From Phytopythium helicoides (taxonomy: Eukaryota > Oomycota > Peronosporomycetes > Pythiales > Pythiaceae): a stretch of DNA of 64,000 nucleotides. The notes beneath the pieces are model-generated. The model was not told the origin of the DNA and ran no database searches. It saw only the letters and a program-made list of their open reading frames with translations. The position numbers and the translations under genes were made by a program. The stretch spans positions 1,488,001 through 1,552,000 of the forward strand of contig JANFNE010000005.1 of assembly GCA_024867545.1 (NCBI GenBank). The letters are read 5' to 3'. Every line of letters begins with the position of its first letter. Position 1 is the first letter of the stretch. This document shows, piece by piece, positions 24,701 to 35,817 of this stretch.

Positions 24701-25197
24701 CATGTATCACACGGGTGAACACGAAGTACCGTTTCACTTGGAGCAAACAACGGTAGGACGTCGCGAAGGTCGACCGACGGAATACTTGACAGTCTGTCGT
24801 CTACAGAAGCGCTGATTGACGGCTGCTTCGACCCAGTGCGCAGCTCCTCCTTGACCACGACGACATCGTGGTAGTATGCACGGCGGATAACCTCGATAAT
24901 CTGGTTGCGTCGAGCTAGCTTGCCTCGAAGCATTTCGAGCTGAAGCTCGACTGCTAGTTTTTTTGCTGCCTCGACATCTTCGTCGTCATCAATTGGGCCC
25001 CCGATGGGAACCGCCGGACTGGCTTCGTTGTCGTTTTGAGATACCGTCGAGTCCGGCGCTAACGTTTCCTCGCTACTCCTGGAGGTTGTTGCTGGCTGGT
25101 CACTTCCATCAAAGCGAAGCCGATCGTCCAAGCTGTCGAGTGTATCTGACCGCGCGAATTGTACTCGCTTGACGGTGGCGAGCTTGGGCTCGGCCAT
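21775..25197 (-). CDS. Long coiled-coil protein, function unknown
   Basis: A multi-exon gene on the minus strand. Exon 1 (25197-24670) encodes an acidic N-terminus with a CDTCGG pair of cysteines, ending LELVHGE. Exon 2 starts at 24611 (SKELQAARQEMV) and is heptad-rich to about 24160. Further exons cover ~24075-23190, ~23130-23010, ~22990-22260 and ~22190-21775. Nearly all of it is Glu/Lys/Gln/Leu-rich coiled coil, broken by a disordered Gly/Ser/Thr stretch (GGGDNKMQGGATRTTG region). No enzymatic motif was seen. The frame that gives WLPDR ends at 21775. A second open frame continuing to 21465 could be a further exon or part of the 3' UTR. Length is roughly 950-1050 residues. Cytoskeletal or ciliary scaffolds look like this, but that is only analogy. 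Confidence 0.7.
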
Positions 25198-25433
25198 GAC
25201 CCTTTGAAATGTGCATTTGTTGCCGAAGGACAGCTCTATTTTTGCGAAACCAATCGCTGTCTCAATGGATTGAGCCTCAAAAGATAGTGTTTCGTTGAGT
25301 GGGGAAAAAAAAAATGTGATTGATGCTTACAACCTGGCACAGACAAACACATCTCTGACAATGTCAGACTGACATCCCTAACATTCAATAGCAGTACTCG
25401 AGTGCGTGCAACCACCACCCGGGTCACAGCCCA

Positions 25434-27641
25434 TTAGGTCCAGCGTGCATTCATAGCCGAAAACGCATTCTCTTCTTCATCCTCGTGGAAACTTGGCTCT
25501 CGTTCTTCTCGGTTTGCTGGAGAGGTCGCTTCTGGAGCAGACTGTTCCACAGCTGCACTGTCAGAGGTATCATTGAGCTCAATAACGTCTGCAGTCTCTT
25601 CTGCACTTGGTACCTCCTGAGGTACTTTCGCGGGCTGACTAGTTTCCTCAGCGACAGAATCGACACGTATGGCCTCGGTAGCTGGAGCAACTGTGTCCTT
25701 CACCTGCGCCGACTGTGGTTCAACCACAGAATCAACTTCAATAACCTCCTCCTCTTCGTGGCTAGCAGCGTCCAGTTCAGTTGAAGTCGGTTTCTCAGTT
25801 GCCCCAACATCTTGAGACGGTGCTGCATCGGGATCATCATGCTCGCTTCCATAATCTTTTTCATCACGAAGCTCATAGGCAGGATCTTTCTCGTCGTCAC
25901 CGCTGTGCTCTTCCTTTGTCTCTTCATCTTCATCAACCTCAATCATCTGCACATCCGAGTCCTGAGAAATAGCTCTCGTGCTTCGACGAGTCGCACGGGC
26001 TGAAGTGGTCGGGCTTGTTCCGTTCTCATCGTGAGGACCTGACCCACGGCTTCGAAGGCTGCGGCCCGAGGTCCGCGTCGGAGTTGTTGTGGGACGGGGT
26101 GGTGACACCGATTCCCGCTTGGGCTTCGGAGCCGCCTTGGCCTTGCGAACCGGGCGGCGGCTAGTGTAGTGAGTATCAAAATCGGGAAATTCATCTGTAA
26201 TGTCGTCGCTCATTTTGACACCGATGTCATTGAGGATACCCCAGAACGCCTTGCGAGTCGCGTTGAGACGCCCCAGCTCCTCCTCGCCTTCTTCGATATC
26301 GTTCTCGAGCTGAGTAATCTCGTTCTCGAGTAGCGTTGCCTCAATGAATTTTTCGCGGTCGTTCTGTTCGCCACGCCTTGTGCTCACTAGGTGCTTGCGC
26401 TTTGCCTGGAGTTCTGAGCGGTTCCGTTGCAGGTCTTGCTTACAGTGATCAATCTTGTGCATGGTCTCACGCAACATGATGCGGTTCTTGAACTCGCACT
26501 GCGGGTTTTCGCACCGGTCTGTATGCACTTCGACATCATGCCAGATGCGGCATGTTTTGTTCTTGCACGGCTTGTCACCGTTGCACATTACTGCGCGCAG
26601 CTTCTTGCAGTCGCGAGAGCAAAACATTCCCGGCGGCGGCTTGCATAGCTGAGCATCGACGAACAAGATCGACCGGCGAAGACGGTCCTTGAAGAACCTG
26701 GTCTGCGGCAGCTCACGATTCTCGGGGTAGCATAGCTCGCCGATAGCATCCTTGAAATCTAGGAGACGCTCTTCTCCCTGTTCGAGGTGCGGCTGGCTCG
26801 AGCGTCCCTTACGGCCCTTGCGGCCCTTCTTCGGTTTGTCGTCCACCTTCTGCTCCTCGTCTTCCGCGTCCTCGTCATCTTCCTGTTCACTCTCTTCCTT
26901 GTTGTTGTCACTTGCAGGCTCCTCCGCTTCATCCTCCTCTTCTGAGCTGTCGGACTCGAGCACAATGCGAGCTGCCGCTCGTCGCGGCCGCTTCGGAGGA
27001 GGCGACGGCTCGCGAGAGCCACTGCGTGTGCGTGTGGCCGGCCCCCTCTTCTCGTTTGAGCGACTGGACGCCCTAGATGCTTCAGACGAAGAGCGCACAG
27101 ACCTGGTGGCGGCGCTAGTCCTGTCCGTCGAGCGGGTCGCGGGCGGCGCTGTCGGCGGCGGCGGAGGCGGCGGTTGACTGTTGCGCAGCGTGAACGGCGC
27201 CTTGGCAGCCGTGCGCTCGTCCTTGAGCGGCTCTGAGCGCGCAGCGCCGCCCTCCTGTCGGCGGTGGAACCACAGGTCCTTGGTGACGACCGAGCGCAGC
27301 ACGTGCTCGGAGGCGTTGCTGTGGCAGGCGAGGATGATGCGCTCCATCTGCTGCGCGAAGTCGGCCGACGTCTCCATGTTGGCCTCGATGTAGCGCACCA
27401 GGCGCACGCAGCAGCCGTGGTACATGTCGTAGTCGCTCTGCGGGTCCAGCGCCGGCGCGGCCGCCGCCTGCGCCTGCGCGCGCGCTGCCAGCGCCTCCAG
27501 CTCACCCTCGAAGCGCGCGACCGCCTCGTCCACGGCGCGCTCGGCTCCCTCGCTCAGCGCGCGCGCCAGCTGCTGGCGCAGCGCCGAGAGCGGCGCCGAG
27601 AGCTCGCGGGCCGCGCCGCGCGCGCCTTTCTTGCCGGCCAT
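25434..27641 (-). CDS. Acidic, probably nuclear protein with Cys-rich core and SIM-like motifs
   Basis: A single open frame of 735 residues. Residues ~1-125 are helical. Next is a Pro/Ser/Arg-rich segment with a basic PPPKRPRRAAAR patch that could be a nuclear localisation signal. An acidic block (SDSSEEEDEAEEP...) follows. The middle (about 310-400) carries a cysteine-rich region, MFCSRDCKKLRAVMCNGDKPCKNKTCRIW then CENPQCEF, which looks metal-binding but fits no RING, PHD or C2H2 spacing I know. A coiled coil follows. The C-terminal 200 residues are acidic and contain MIEVDEDEE, VIEVDS and VIELNDTSD, each the form of a SUMO-interaction motif. It shares a 228-base divergent spacer with the hAT-derived gene at 27870. 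Confidence 0.8.
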   Translation of the reverse strand: MAGKKGARGAARELSAPLSALRQQLARALSEGAERAVDEAVARFEGELEALAARAQAQAAAAPALDPQSDYDMYHGCCVRLVRYIEANMETSADFAQQMERIILACHSNASEHVLRSVVTKDLWFHRRQEGGAARSEPLKDERTAAKAPFTLRNSQPPPPPPPTAPPATRSTDRTSAATRSVRSSSEASRASSRSNEKRGPATRTRSGSREPSPPPKRPRRAAARIVLESDSSEEEDEAEEPASDNNKEESEQEDDEDAEDEEQKVDDKPKKGRKGRKGRSSQPHLEQGEERLLDFKDAIGELCYPENRELPQTRFFKDRLRRSILFVDAQLCKPPPGMFCSRDCKKLRAVMCNGDKPCKNKTCRIWHDVEVHTDRCENPQCEFKNRIMLRETMHKIDHCKQDLQRNRSELQAKRKHLVSTRRGEQNDREKFIEATLLENEITQLENDIEEGEEELGRLNATRKAFWGILNDIGVKMSDDITDEFPDFDTHYTSRRPVRKAKAAPKPKRESVSPPRPTTTPTRTSGRSLRSRGSGPHDENGTSPTTSARATRRSTRAISQDSDVQMIEVDEDEETKEEHSGDDEKDPAYELRDEKDYGSEHDDPDAAPSQDVGATEKPTSTELDAASHEEEEVIEVDSVVEPQSAQVKDTVAPATEAIRVDSVAEETSQPAKVPQEVPSAEETADVIELNDTSDSAAVEQSAPEATSPANREEREPSFHEDEEENAFSAMNARWT

Positions 27642-27869
27642 TTCGGCTCTTGAGGGGGAGAATGGGGATCAAACGGAGGGGAGCGGGACTTGTAGGAAAA
27701 GATATTTTGCAAAAAGTAATTGTTTCTGTACATGGACTAACCGATTGAGAGGATGGTCCGAAACACTCGTGAAAACGAATAGCTGCTGGGCTCGGAAGTT
27801 TGAAACCGGGCGTCTTGAGGTTTGTATGCCGCGGAGGCCTTCCACGCCAGCCCAAAGCGAGTGTTTGCC

Positions 27870-29867
27870 ATGGCCGAGCAGGTGGCGGACACGGCGGCCG
27901 CTGTCGACGCCGAGGGGCCCAAGAAGCGCAAGGGCGGGCGCAAGCGCGACTCCGTGTGGGATGAGACGACCGTGTACGAGGACAAGACGGTGCAGTGCAA
28001 CCGCTGCCACGGCGTGATCCACCGCTACGGCACCTCCAAGGTCGAGCGCGTGCGCGCGCATTTCCTCAACAAGTGCATCTACGCCAAGAAGCCGCGCGTC
28101 TCGGGCGCGCCTAACAACGACCCCATCGTGCTAGAAGTCGCAGATATGACCCCGGTCGTGGCGGCTGCCGCAGCCGCGGGGCGCGTCGCGGCGGTGGCGA
28201 GGATCGCGGGAACCCCCAAGACCACCACGGTCCTGGCGCTCGAGCCGAAGGCACGCAAGGCTGACTACGTCACCAAGAACGGCATGTTCAAGCGCCGCTT
28301 CGCCCACTGGGTCTACGCCTCCGGGCTGCAGTTCGCCAGCGTCGAGAGCGAGCTGCTCGTCACGGCGCTGCGGTCGCTGCGCAGCGATGTCAGCCCACCC
28401 ACGCGCGTCGAGCTCGAGAATGAGCTGCTCGAGCTCGAGTACAACTCGTCGGTCTCCAAGGTTCAAAGGGCAATGGCCTCCAAACGCTGCTGCCTCACCA
28501 TCGAAAACTGGGTCACCGCGACTGGTGCTCCGATCACCAGCTTTGGTGTCGTCTCGGAAGGCGCGGCGTACTATCTCGAGTCGGTACACGCAAAGCAGGC
28601 GACTGGGTCTGTTAGCGTGTATGGTGGTATCCCTACCTTTGAGGGAGAGATCCCGCTCGAGATTATTGACTCTATCATGTCTAAACACAAGAAGAGCTTC
28701 TTCAACTGTGTTGTAGCCCCCACGGTAGCGTCACTGTCCAAGTCGACACAAGACACAATCCAAAAGAAGCACGCACAGTGCCACTTCTTTTACGGCTGCG
28801 TATGCCAAGCACTCCGATTACTCATGAGCGATATGGCCAGCGTGCTGCCCTGGTTAGGAAGGGTAACGGCATCGGTGCTTGAGATCGTCGGTGTTTTCCA
28901 CGGGAACTACAAGCTACAGAATCAGCTGCGAGCTCCTCAATCTTCGCCTGAGCAAGGGAACGATTCTCCGTTACTTTTACCTATTTCGTCGTCGCTGTGT
29001 GATTCGCTCGAGTCTGTGCTGGGTCTTGAGCAGGTCCTCTACTCTATCGTTGCTCGGCGAGACTTCGTCGAGTCGACAGTCCCCCCGGAAGAGCAGCTCA
29101 AGCTGAAGCGTATTCAAGACTTCGTGCTTAGCGAGTCATTTGTACAGGATCTCGTCAACTCCTTGGCCATTCTGAGACCTCTGCAAGGAGAACTGAAACT
29201 TTTTGAAGGTGCTCGCGTGCCGCTATCGCTTGTGCTTGCGAGCTTCCATAATCTGCTTGACGTCTATGGGAAAATGGACTGGGTCAGCAAGAAGGAAAAG
29301 GCACTTATTTCCTCGTGCGTGAACGACCGCCTGGACGCGATATATAGTGACGTACATGGTGTCGCGCACATACTGGACCCTCGTCATCTAGGAGCGAGCA
29401 TGGACCCTTCAAAGAAGCGCGACGCGGAGGCATTCATCGTTCAATACTGTCAGCAGCATGTCCAGACACTCCCACAGCAAAACGGCGAATTCGATGTGTT
29501 AGAGCAGCTGTCAAAGTACAGGGATATGGTCTCGGAGCTAAAGTCGTCGAACCCATCGTACTGGGATCTACTGGTATCCGGTTCTGTGCACCCGATCGAC
29601 TTTTGGGTAGAGCGCCATCAGTTCCCTCAACTCCAGCAACTCGCGTGGGCTGTTTTCGATCTCCCGGTTGCAAGTACGTCATCAAATATCGGTTTTGGTC
29701 AGCACGGACACTTTATCCATTCGCGATTCCACTCGACGCTGTCAACAGAGAAGCTTTGGCAGCTCACCCACATATATTGCAACTCAAGAGGTGTTGCGCC
29801 AGGCTCGTTAGCCACCGTTGCTGGTACCCCTGTTGGCGAGGGAGAGCTACTAGTTCACGATTTTTGA
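27870..29867 (+). CDS. BED zinc-finger, hAT-transposase-derived protein
   Basis: A single-exon gene of about 665 residues from the ATG at 27870 (MAEQVADTAAAV). An in-frame upstream ATG exists at 27822. A BED-type zinc finger lies near the N-terminus, after a basic KKRKGGRKRD run: VQCNRCHGVIHRYGTSKVERVRAHFLNKC. The middle matches the layout of hAT transposases with the DUF659-like GAPITSFGVVSEGAAYYLESV region. The C-terminus has the hAT dimerisation pattern (PSYWDLLVSGSVHPIDFWVERHQFPQLQQLAWAVFDLPVAS). No terminal inverted repeats or target-site duplications were seen around it, and the frame is intact. It may therefore be a domesticated transposase used as a DNA-binding protein, though an element with unrecognised ends is possible. 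Confidence 0.8.
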   Translation: MAEQVADTAAAVDAEGPKKRKGGRKRDSVWDETTVYEDKTVQCNRCHGVIHRYGTSKVERVRAHFLNKCIYAKKPRVSGAPNNDPIVLEVADMTPVVAAAAAAGRVAAVARIAGTPKTTTVLALEPKARKADYVTKNGMFKRRFAHWVYASGLQFASVESELLVTALRSLRSDVSPPTRVELENELLELEYNSSVSKVQRAMASKRCCLTIENWVTATGAPITSFGVVSEGAAYYLESVHAKQATGSVSVYGGIPTFEGEIPLEIIDSIMSKHKKSFFNCVVAPTVASLSKSTQDTIQKKHAQCHFFYGCVCQALRLLMSDMASVLPWLGRVTASVLEIVGVFHGNYKLQNQLRAPQSSPEQGNDSPLLLPISSSLCDSLESVLGLEQVLYSIVARRDFVESTVPPEEQLKLKRIQDFVLSESFVQDLVNSLAILRPLQGELKLFEGARVPLSLVLASFHNLLDVYGKMDWVSKKEKALISSCVNDRLDAIYSDVHGVAHILDPRHLGASMDPSKKRDAEAFIVQYCQQHVQTLPQQNGEFDVLEQLSKYRDMVSELKSSNPSYWDLLVSGSVHPIDFWVERHQFPQLQQLAWAVFDLPVASTSSNIGFGQHGHFIHSRFHSTLSTEKLWQLTHIYCNSRGVAPGSLATVAGTPVGEGELLVHDF

Positions 29868-29980
29868 GTGTTTTGATAGTTTTAGTGGCGTTCATTCTGG
29901 ATTGAGTGTTAGTGAGAGTACGGGGATTTATGGGGACGCTGCACGAGCTGCCTCCAACGTGGATATGCTGCTTTACCTAG

Positions 29981-30742
29981 TTACGCAGCTAACGGTAGCT
30001 CGAGCGTATCGGTAGCGGCATTAGTAGCTCGTGGAGCAGCGCGTGTCTGCCGCTGGCACACTGTTACACCAAGATCAGCGTGTGGCTCACCTCTTCGCGC
30101 GGACTGGTCCTTCAAGCGCATGTTTATCTGCGAGAGCAAGTCGACTGTGTCTTTCAACTGCTCAGCTCGGCCGCGCTGCTCCTCGTACGCAGCCCGGATT
30201 GCCTCTTGCAGCTCTGCAACGCTTCCTTGAAGCCTGCTGACCACGTCCCCAACGCCTCTACGATCCTCCAGCGGAGCTTCCAGACGCAGCTGCTCAAGCC
30301 TCCTCTGCGCCTCCGCCCTCTCTCTAGCCTCCCGCTGCGCGAGCTTCTTGGCGCGCAGCTTGTCCTCCAGCGCCTCGCAGCGCTGGTCCACCGCGCGCTT
30401 GTCCCTCGCGAGCCTCATCGCTCGCTCGCTGAGCTCGTCCAGCCGCTCGCGCGCCTCCCGCAGCCTCCTCTCGGCCTCTCCGCTCGCTCGCTCTGCCCTC
30501 GCGCGCTCCGCCGCCGCCGCCGCGCTCTGGAGCTCCACGAGCCCCGCGAGCCGCTCCACCTCGGCCTGCAGCTGCAGCTTGTCGCGCGCCGCGCTCGCGA
30601 CTGACGCCGCCCGCCCGCCGCGTCTGCCGCGCGCGCGGCTCTCGCGCTTCAGCTCCGCCACCAGCGCCTCGAACGCGCGCTGGTACTGCGCCAGCTGCGC
30701 CTGGAAGCTGCGCGCGCGCCGCCGGACGCTCTCGCGCTCCAT
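29981..30742 (-). CDS. Small coiled-coil protein
   Basis: A single-exon frame of 253 residues starting MERESVRRRARSFQAQL. Residues ~10-215 are nearly continuous Arg/Glu/Ala/Leu-rich coiled coil; the last 35 residues are unstructured. Very high GC makes every frame open here, but the regular heptads and absence of Pro and Gly support this one. It is head-to-head with the CEP120-like gene, 288 bases apart, and a shared promoter is possible. Family not recognised. Confidence 0.6.
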   Translation of the reverse strand: MERESVRRRARSFQAQLAQYQRAFEALVAELKRESRARGRRGGRAASVASAARDKLQLQAEVERLAGLVELQSAAAAAERARAERASGEAERRLREARERLDELSERAMRLARDKRAVDQRCEALEDKLRAKKLAQREARERAEAQRRLEQLRLEAPLEDRRGVGDVVSRLQGSVAELQEAIRAAYEEQRGRAEQLKDTVDLLSQINMRLKDQSARRGEPHADLGVTVCQRQTRAAPRATNAATDTLELPLAA

Positions 30743-31030
30743 CGCCGCACTTTCTCGACTGCGCGCGGACGAGGTTGAAGTGCGGCTAGGAGGCGAAATA
30801 TTTTGACAGAGTGGTGGTCGTTGAAGTGGGCTTCAACGACGGCCACAGGCTGCGTGCGACCTGACCGCCAGCCCACTCATTGGGAATGCTGCGCGGGTGT
30901 GGCGGCGGCGTTGAGATCAAGCGGTGAGGCCGACACAACACGGCCTCGGTGCTTTTCTGACGCGACGCGACGCTTCGCTTCGCTGACAGAGAGTCGCCCG
31001 AGGAACGCAGCGATCGACAGGCTCGGGCTT

Positions 31031-34000
31031 ATGGCAGGATCGGCCGCAGGATCGGACGACTATGGTGAAGAAGACTACGAAGCAGAGTCTCCGATTGCGT
31101 CTATCGAACCTCTACAGTTCACGGACGCGCTTCCGTTGCATTCGGCGTCTCTAACCGCTGGTGGTGACGACGAGAAGGATGAAGAGGAACGAGCGGCGCT
31201 ACCCGTAGAAGATCGACACCCATCTATCCGCGTGATGACTCAGCTACTTACCGAGAATAATGGAGCTAATGACCCCGATAGGGATGACGATGTCGATTAC
31301 AACACGCTACCGAAAAGCTTAACAACATCGCCGTCTCGAATAAGTGGGCGGCACGTGCTTGAAAACGCGATATGGACGTATTCAATCGAGGCGACACGCG
31401 TTCGAGCACTCAGGATACCGATCGTGGACTCAACAGCTTTACAAGATTTGAGGATGTTTGCAATTATTGATAAGCAAGCGCGTCAATCACGTGGGTCGAT
31501 ATGGAAGGCGGACGCAGCATCTGGTAGTCGTCGTCAGTCATCGCTTTCGGCTCGTAGTAGCCGGTCTCTTGAGTTGAGACCAAGCTCGGCACGACGCAGG
31601 CAAGGCCCAAGCGCTTCGCCGGGTGGTCGTGGTAGATCTAGAACTAACCGGCGAAGCGGTCTATTGGAGGAAGCGAGGTGGACACCCGGGGACGGAGCGC
31701 TGCACTGGACGCTCACCATGGAGAAGCTCCGCCATCTCAAAGCGTACAGTCCACGCATCAAAGTGTTTCTGTATGGTGTCGACATTGGCACCACAAATAC
31801 CGCTCAAAAGATCACTGACACTCGGATGCAGAACACCAAAAGTCAAAGTAGCAGATCATCTGCTGATGTATTGAGTCTTGGTTGGTTCTTTCTCGATTTG
31901 AGGTGAGCACGAGCTGTGTAAACGAATTACTACATGTTCTCACGCCATACATTCCATTTACTCTCCGAACTCAGGACTCCCGACCTTCCATTACGCTGGT
32001 TAAAGCTCCAAAATGCGAAATACGGAGGCGAAATACAGATTCAAACAAGCATACGTCCTTTGACGCCTCACGATGACAGAGATATTAGTACTACAAAGGG
32101 AAGACTGGCTCGAGAACGAGTTCCAGAGAAGGTTGGCAAAGCTAGACCAAGTCAGATCACAACGACGACAATGGAAGCAGAGTACGATGCGAAACCGCGC
32201 GTACAACGGCTAAACCAGCAAGTTGTTGCCGATGATAGTGGTGATTTCCTCCAGCTTGGCAGCCGAAACGGCACCGATGTGTTTGTAGTCTCTGTTGCCA
32301 TAAACGCAGCTCGGAACCTATCGGAACTTGTTCGCCAAGCTATGGAAAATTTCGATCAAAGCACGGTAGTAACGGCGCGGGACTCTGGATTCTGGCTCAG
32401 CTATTCACTTTTTGATGTTGTGGTGCAAACTGACGTCTTCCATAATCTTGAGACAGCAGAGTTCCCATCGATTCGCGACTGCTTTCGCGTTAGAAGTTGC
32501 ATCGAAGACTTGCGAGCTTTCATAGATGCATCGCACGGAGTCCTCCCTGTATATCTGTGTACAAACAACCAACTCATTGCTGGTGCCACGATTCCACTAT
32601 GCGAATTGCTTCAAGGCGACCTATTCTCTGATATCAAAGATATGCCAAAACCAGGAACTAATGCCTCAATAGCTGATCGGTTCTCCTTTATGGATAGCGA
32701 GCACGCTTATGTGGAGGCTGAACTTTCAATCGAGCTTGCAAATAATTCACCTTTTGGCCACAGAACTGACAATACCAATGCCTCAGAAAAATTAATTGTC
32801 AGTACGGTCCCAGAAACTAGCGCGGAGGAAACTCGCGACATCCTACTTCCTCCAAAAATTTCCTCCACTGTTGTGAAAATCGCTCTGGAGTCTATTCGCC
32901 TGTCAAATACCCTGTTGTCACCCTTCGTTGGCACTGAGGGAGTGATTGTGTCTATTACAACTCCTAATATGTCCAAAATGGATTCGCTTTGCTTTTGTGG
33001 ATTTGGAAAGGATTTTGCTGTCGCGAGAGTATTACAAGCCAAAGTGGAGGCAGTCATCAAAACTGAAGGAGATAGATTGGTCAACGCGGAAATAAAAATT
33101 TTAACTTCTTCATCGAGACGCGAGCTGGCTAAAGCAACAATCGATTTATCGAAGGAGCTTGCAAAGCGCCAGGTAGACATAAGTGATAGTGCTCATTCTA
33201 CACTCACAGCTCTCATTCGAGACCAAGAAGACAGACCGGTTGGTGAATGCAGTTTCGTTTTAAGTGTGGGCTCTGAAGGAGAGCTGGATATACACACTGA
33301 TGCCGACGAGCGTGGCATGGAGGAAGAGCGCCATTTATACCGACTGTCGTTGCAAATCAAAGCAATACGAGATGCTGTCAATCCAGGAACTTTTACTATC
33401 GGATTTGATCACCCATTCCACAAAGGAATCCAAGGTACAAATGATATTGATGTGCACGCTGTCTGTACCGTATCGGCTCACTTGTCGTTTATTTACAGCT
33501 CACAGTCAGCCTGTACTGATACCTGCAAAGCAAGAGGTCAACATTCGGGATTTTGCGTATTGTGTCAGCGAGCTTTCAATGTCATCTTGCGATCTTAAGA
33601 ACCTGATGGGTGAGGTTGTGACAATCCAAATGTTGGAGATAGGGGCTGTCTTTGATAGCAAGTACGTGAAGTTTACATTGACTATGATTGATTACAGATC
33701 CTGAAGTGATGCTTTCTCAATGTACAGATCATCTAGAGACGAGGCAATATTCAGCCTCAACTATCTTTTCTATTCTCAGGAACGGTTTTGCTGCCCTAAC
33801 GTCGAATGCCGAAGTACCTTTGAGACTCGAAACGACACACTAGAGCACTATCGTGAAATTCACTGCGATGGCAATATCACGGCGATATCATCATCAAATG
33901 ACATCGAGTGTGTTAGCATCAAGAGTTGCTCGATTTACGTGCCTGTTCTTCGTAGTAGCTCGGAGAAGAAGCAGCCACAGCGAATTGCGCTTATTCGCAT

Positions 34001-35737
34001 TGATGCCACACTTGAGGACTTTGGTTCGAAGTCTGCAACAAGGACAACAAGAATAACAACAACGTGAGTGGCCCTCTCTCATTTCATTTTTGCAGATATT
34101 GAAGATTGCTAATTGAGAACGTAACTAGGTTGGTTCCAGAGCCGGCATCGATATCTAAAAAGCTAACATGTGAGTTGGAATCTCCACCAAACAGACTCAA
34201 TCCTCCCTCGCATAACAATAGTAATAACTGTATATCTGGTACGGACGACGACGAGTATGCTCGCAATACTGTCGACACAGGAATATGTGCCGCTGGGGCA
34301 TTACATCCACCACCAGCGGCGATTCCATCATCTCAGAGTGGCCAAACAAACCAATTCGAGCAAGAAGCAGCTAGACAACTCGCTGAACAAACTCGCGAGT
34401 GGAAAAAGAAGCTAGCAGCAGCTGAACGGTCCCGAATGGGTGAGCTTGAGCGAGAGTGGGCTCGTCGTGAAGAAGAACGAGCTGAACTGTTGCGTGCAGC
34501 ACAACACGAATACGAAAGCCTTGAGCTTAAACTACGCAATGCACTCGCTGATGTTGAGGCTCGAGAGCGCCGATTGGCGATCGCTGAGGCTGCGTTAGAG
34601 CGCGAACAGCGCGACCATCGCCATGAAATGGATTCATTACGGAGGAAGTTGTCAAGTGAGCAGACCCACGCTGTAGCTCTCGCGAATCAACAGCGCGATG
34701 CACTCGACCAACGAGTTCTTCTGCTTGAGGGACAGTTAGCGAAAGCAGAAGAGCAAGTGAGAGAGGTGGAGAACGACTACACCGAGTACCGCAAGCAACA
34801 GCGCAAAGTGCCAGAAGCGCGATTACGGGAGGAGATTGCGGCTTTGAAAGGTAAAATTGCGGAACTAGAGCGACAGAAGTTGGCGGAAGAGCGTGCGAAA
34901 CATGAAGCGATCGACGCTGCAAATCGCCTGCGATTGCAGCTGGAGCATGCAAATCACCAGGTACAGGAAGAACGAAAGAAACACGAGACACATGTCGTCG
35001 AGGAACTCGAGAAGCTGAGACTAAAGTACGTTGCACGAGAAGAGAAATATGTTCTTGACGGTGATCGAGAGGAACTTCGAGCCATTAAGCGCCAGCTCGA
35101 TGAGCTCCGCGGGATCCAGGAAAAGGCTGTGACAGGGCCGATGCTGGTCTCTTCGTCGTTTCATTCAGTGCGACGGAGGCACAGTCCACTCTCAGGCGTT
35201 GATGCCAAATCACCTCAAATTTGGAATCGCAATCAGTCGTCAAGGCGCTCCAGAGATGAATGGAGAAGCGCTGGCGAGGATCATATTCGCCTCCACGCTG
35301 ATCAAACCTCACCGATCAACCAAGACGGGCAAGATATTTGGCCGTTTCAGGTCAGCCTTGATTCATCAGAGGTAGAATATGGTCGACACGATTGTCTTCA
35401 GCACCAAGTTCGGCAAAGGCAAAGAAGATCAGTCAGAAGCAGGTCTAGTGGCTCCAGCGGCAGCGCCATTAACGATTTTTCTGACGCTGAGAACGCCTCA
35501 CCGCACCAAAACTCGCGCTATTTTGTCTCATCTGCGTCAGCAATGGAGGCTATGGCACCTGCTTCTATTGCATCTATTGCCGGTCCAAGCGAATCCAGAA
35601 CAGGTGAGCAAGAGCTCAAGCGACTACAAAACGAGCGCGACCTCCTGTTGGCGAGCGGAACATACGACTCCAAAAGCTACCTCGTACGAGAGTTGGATCG
35701 ATTGATCGCCAATGTTCGCAGTCGAGCGAGATTATAA
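31031..35737 (+). CDS. CEP120: CEP120-like centriole/basal-body protein
   Basis: Exons 31031-31902, 31975-33434, 33499-33661, 33728-34063 and 34129-35737 keep frame across four 65-72-base introns and give 1479 residues. CEP120 is a C2-domain and coiled-coil protein needed for centriole elongation and ciliogenesis. The middle (HLYRLSLQIKAIRDAVNPGTF...) is the CEP120-type DUF3668/C2 region. The C-terminal coiled coil has the family's order: LAEQTREWKKKLAAAE, then EHEYESLELKLRNALADVEARERRLA, VPEARLREEIAALKGKI, LRLKYVAREEKYVL, and the final ELKRLQNERDLLLASGTYD..VRELDRLI. An unusual feature is one C2H2-like finger (CPNVEC..LEHYREIHC) in exon 4. The start at 31031 is the first ATG after stops in the preferred frame. 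The 3' end is 80 bases from the convergent J-domain gene. Confidence 0.85.
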
Positions 35738-35817
35738 ACTCAACAAGTACGGCAAGCCACAACAGTATGCATATGGCGACAATTAGGAACTGCATTTGCC
35801 ACCATGCGATTTACTGT

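Noticed and set aside
26759..27505. 248-residue Arg-rich minus-strand frame
   Set aside because: Out-of-frame reading of the 735-residue acidic protein gene.
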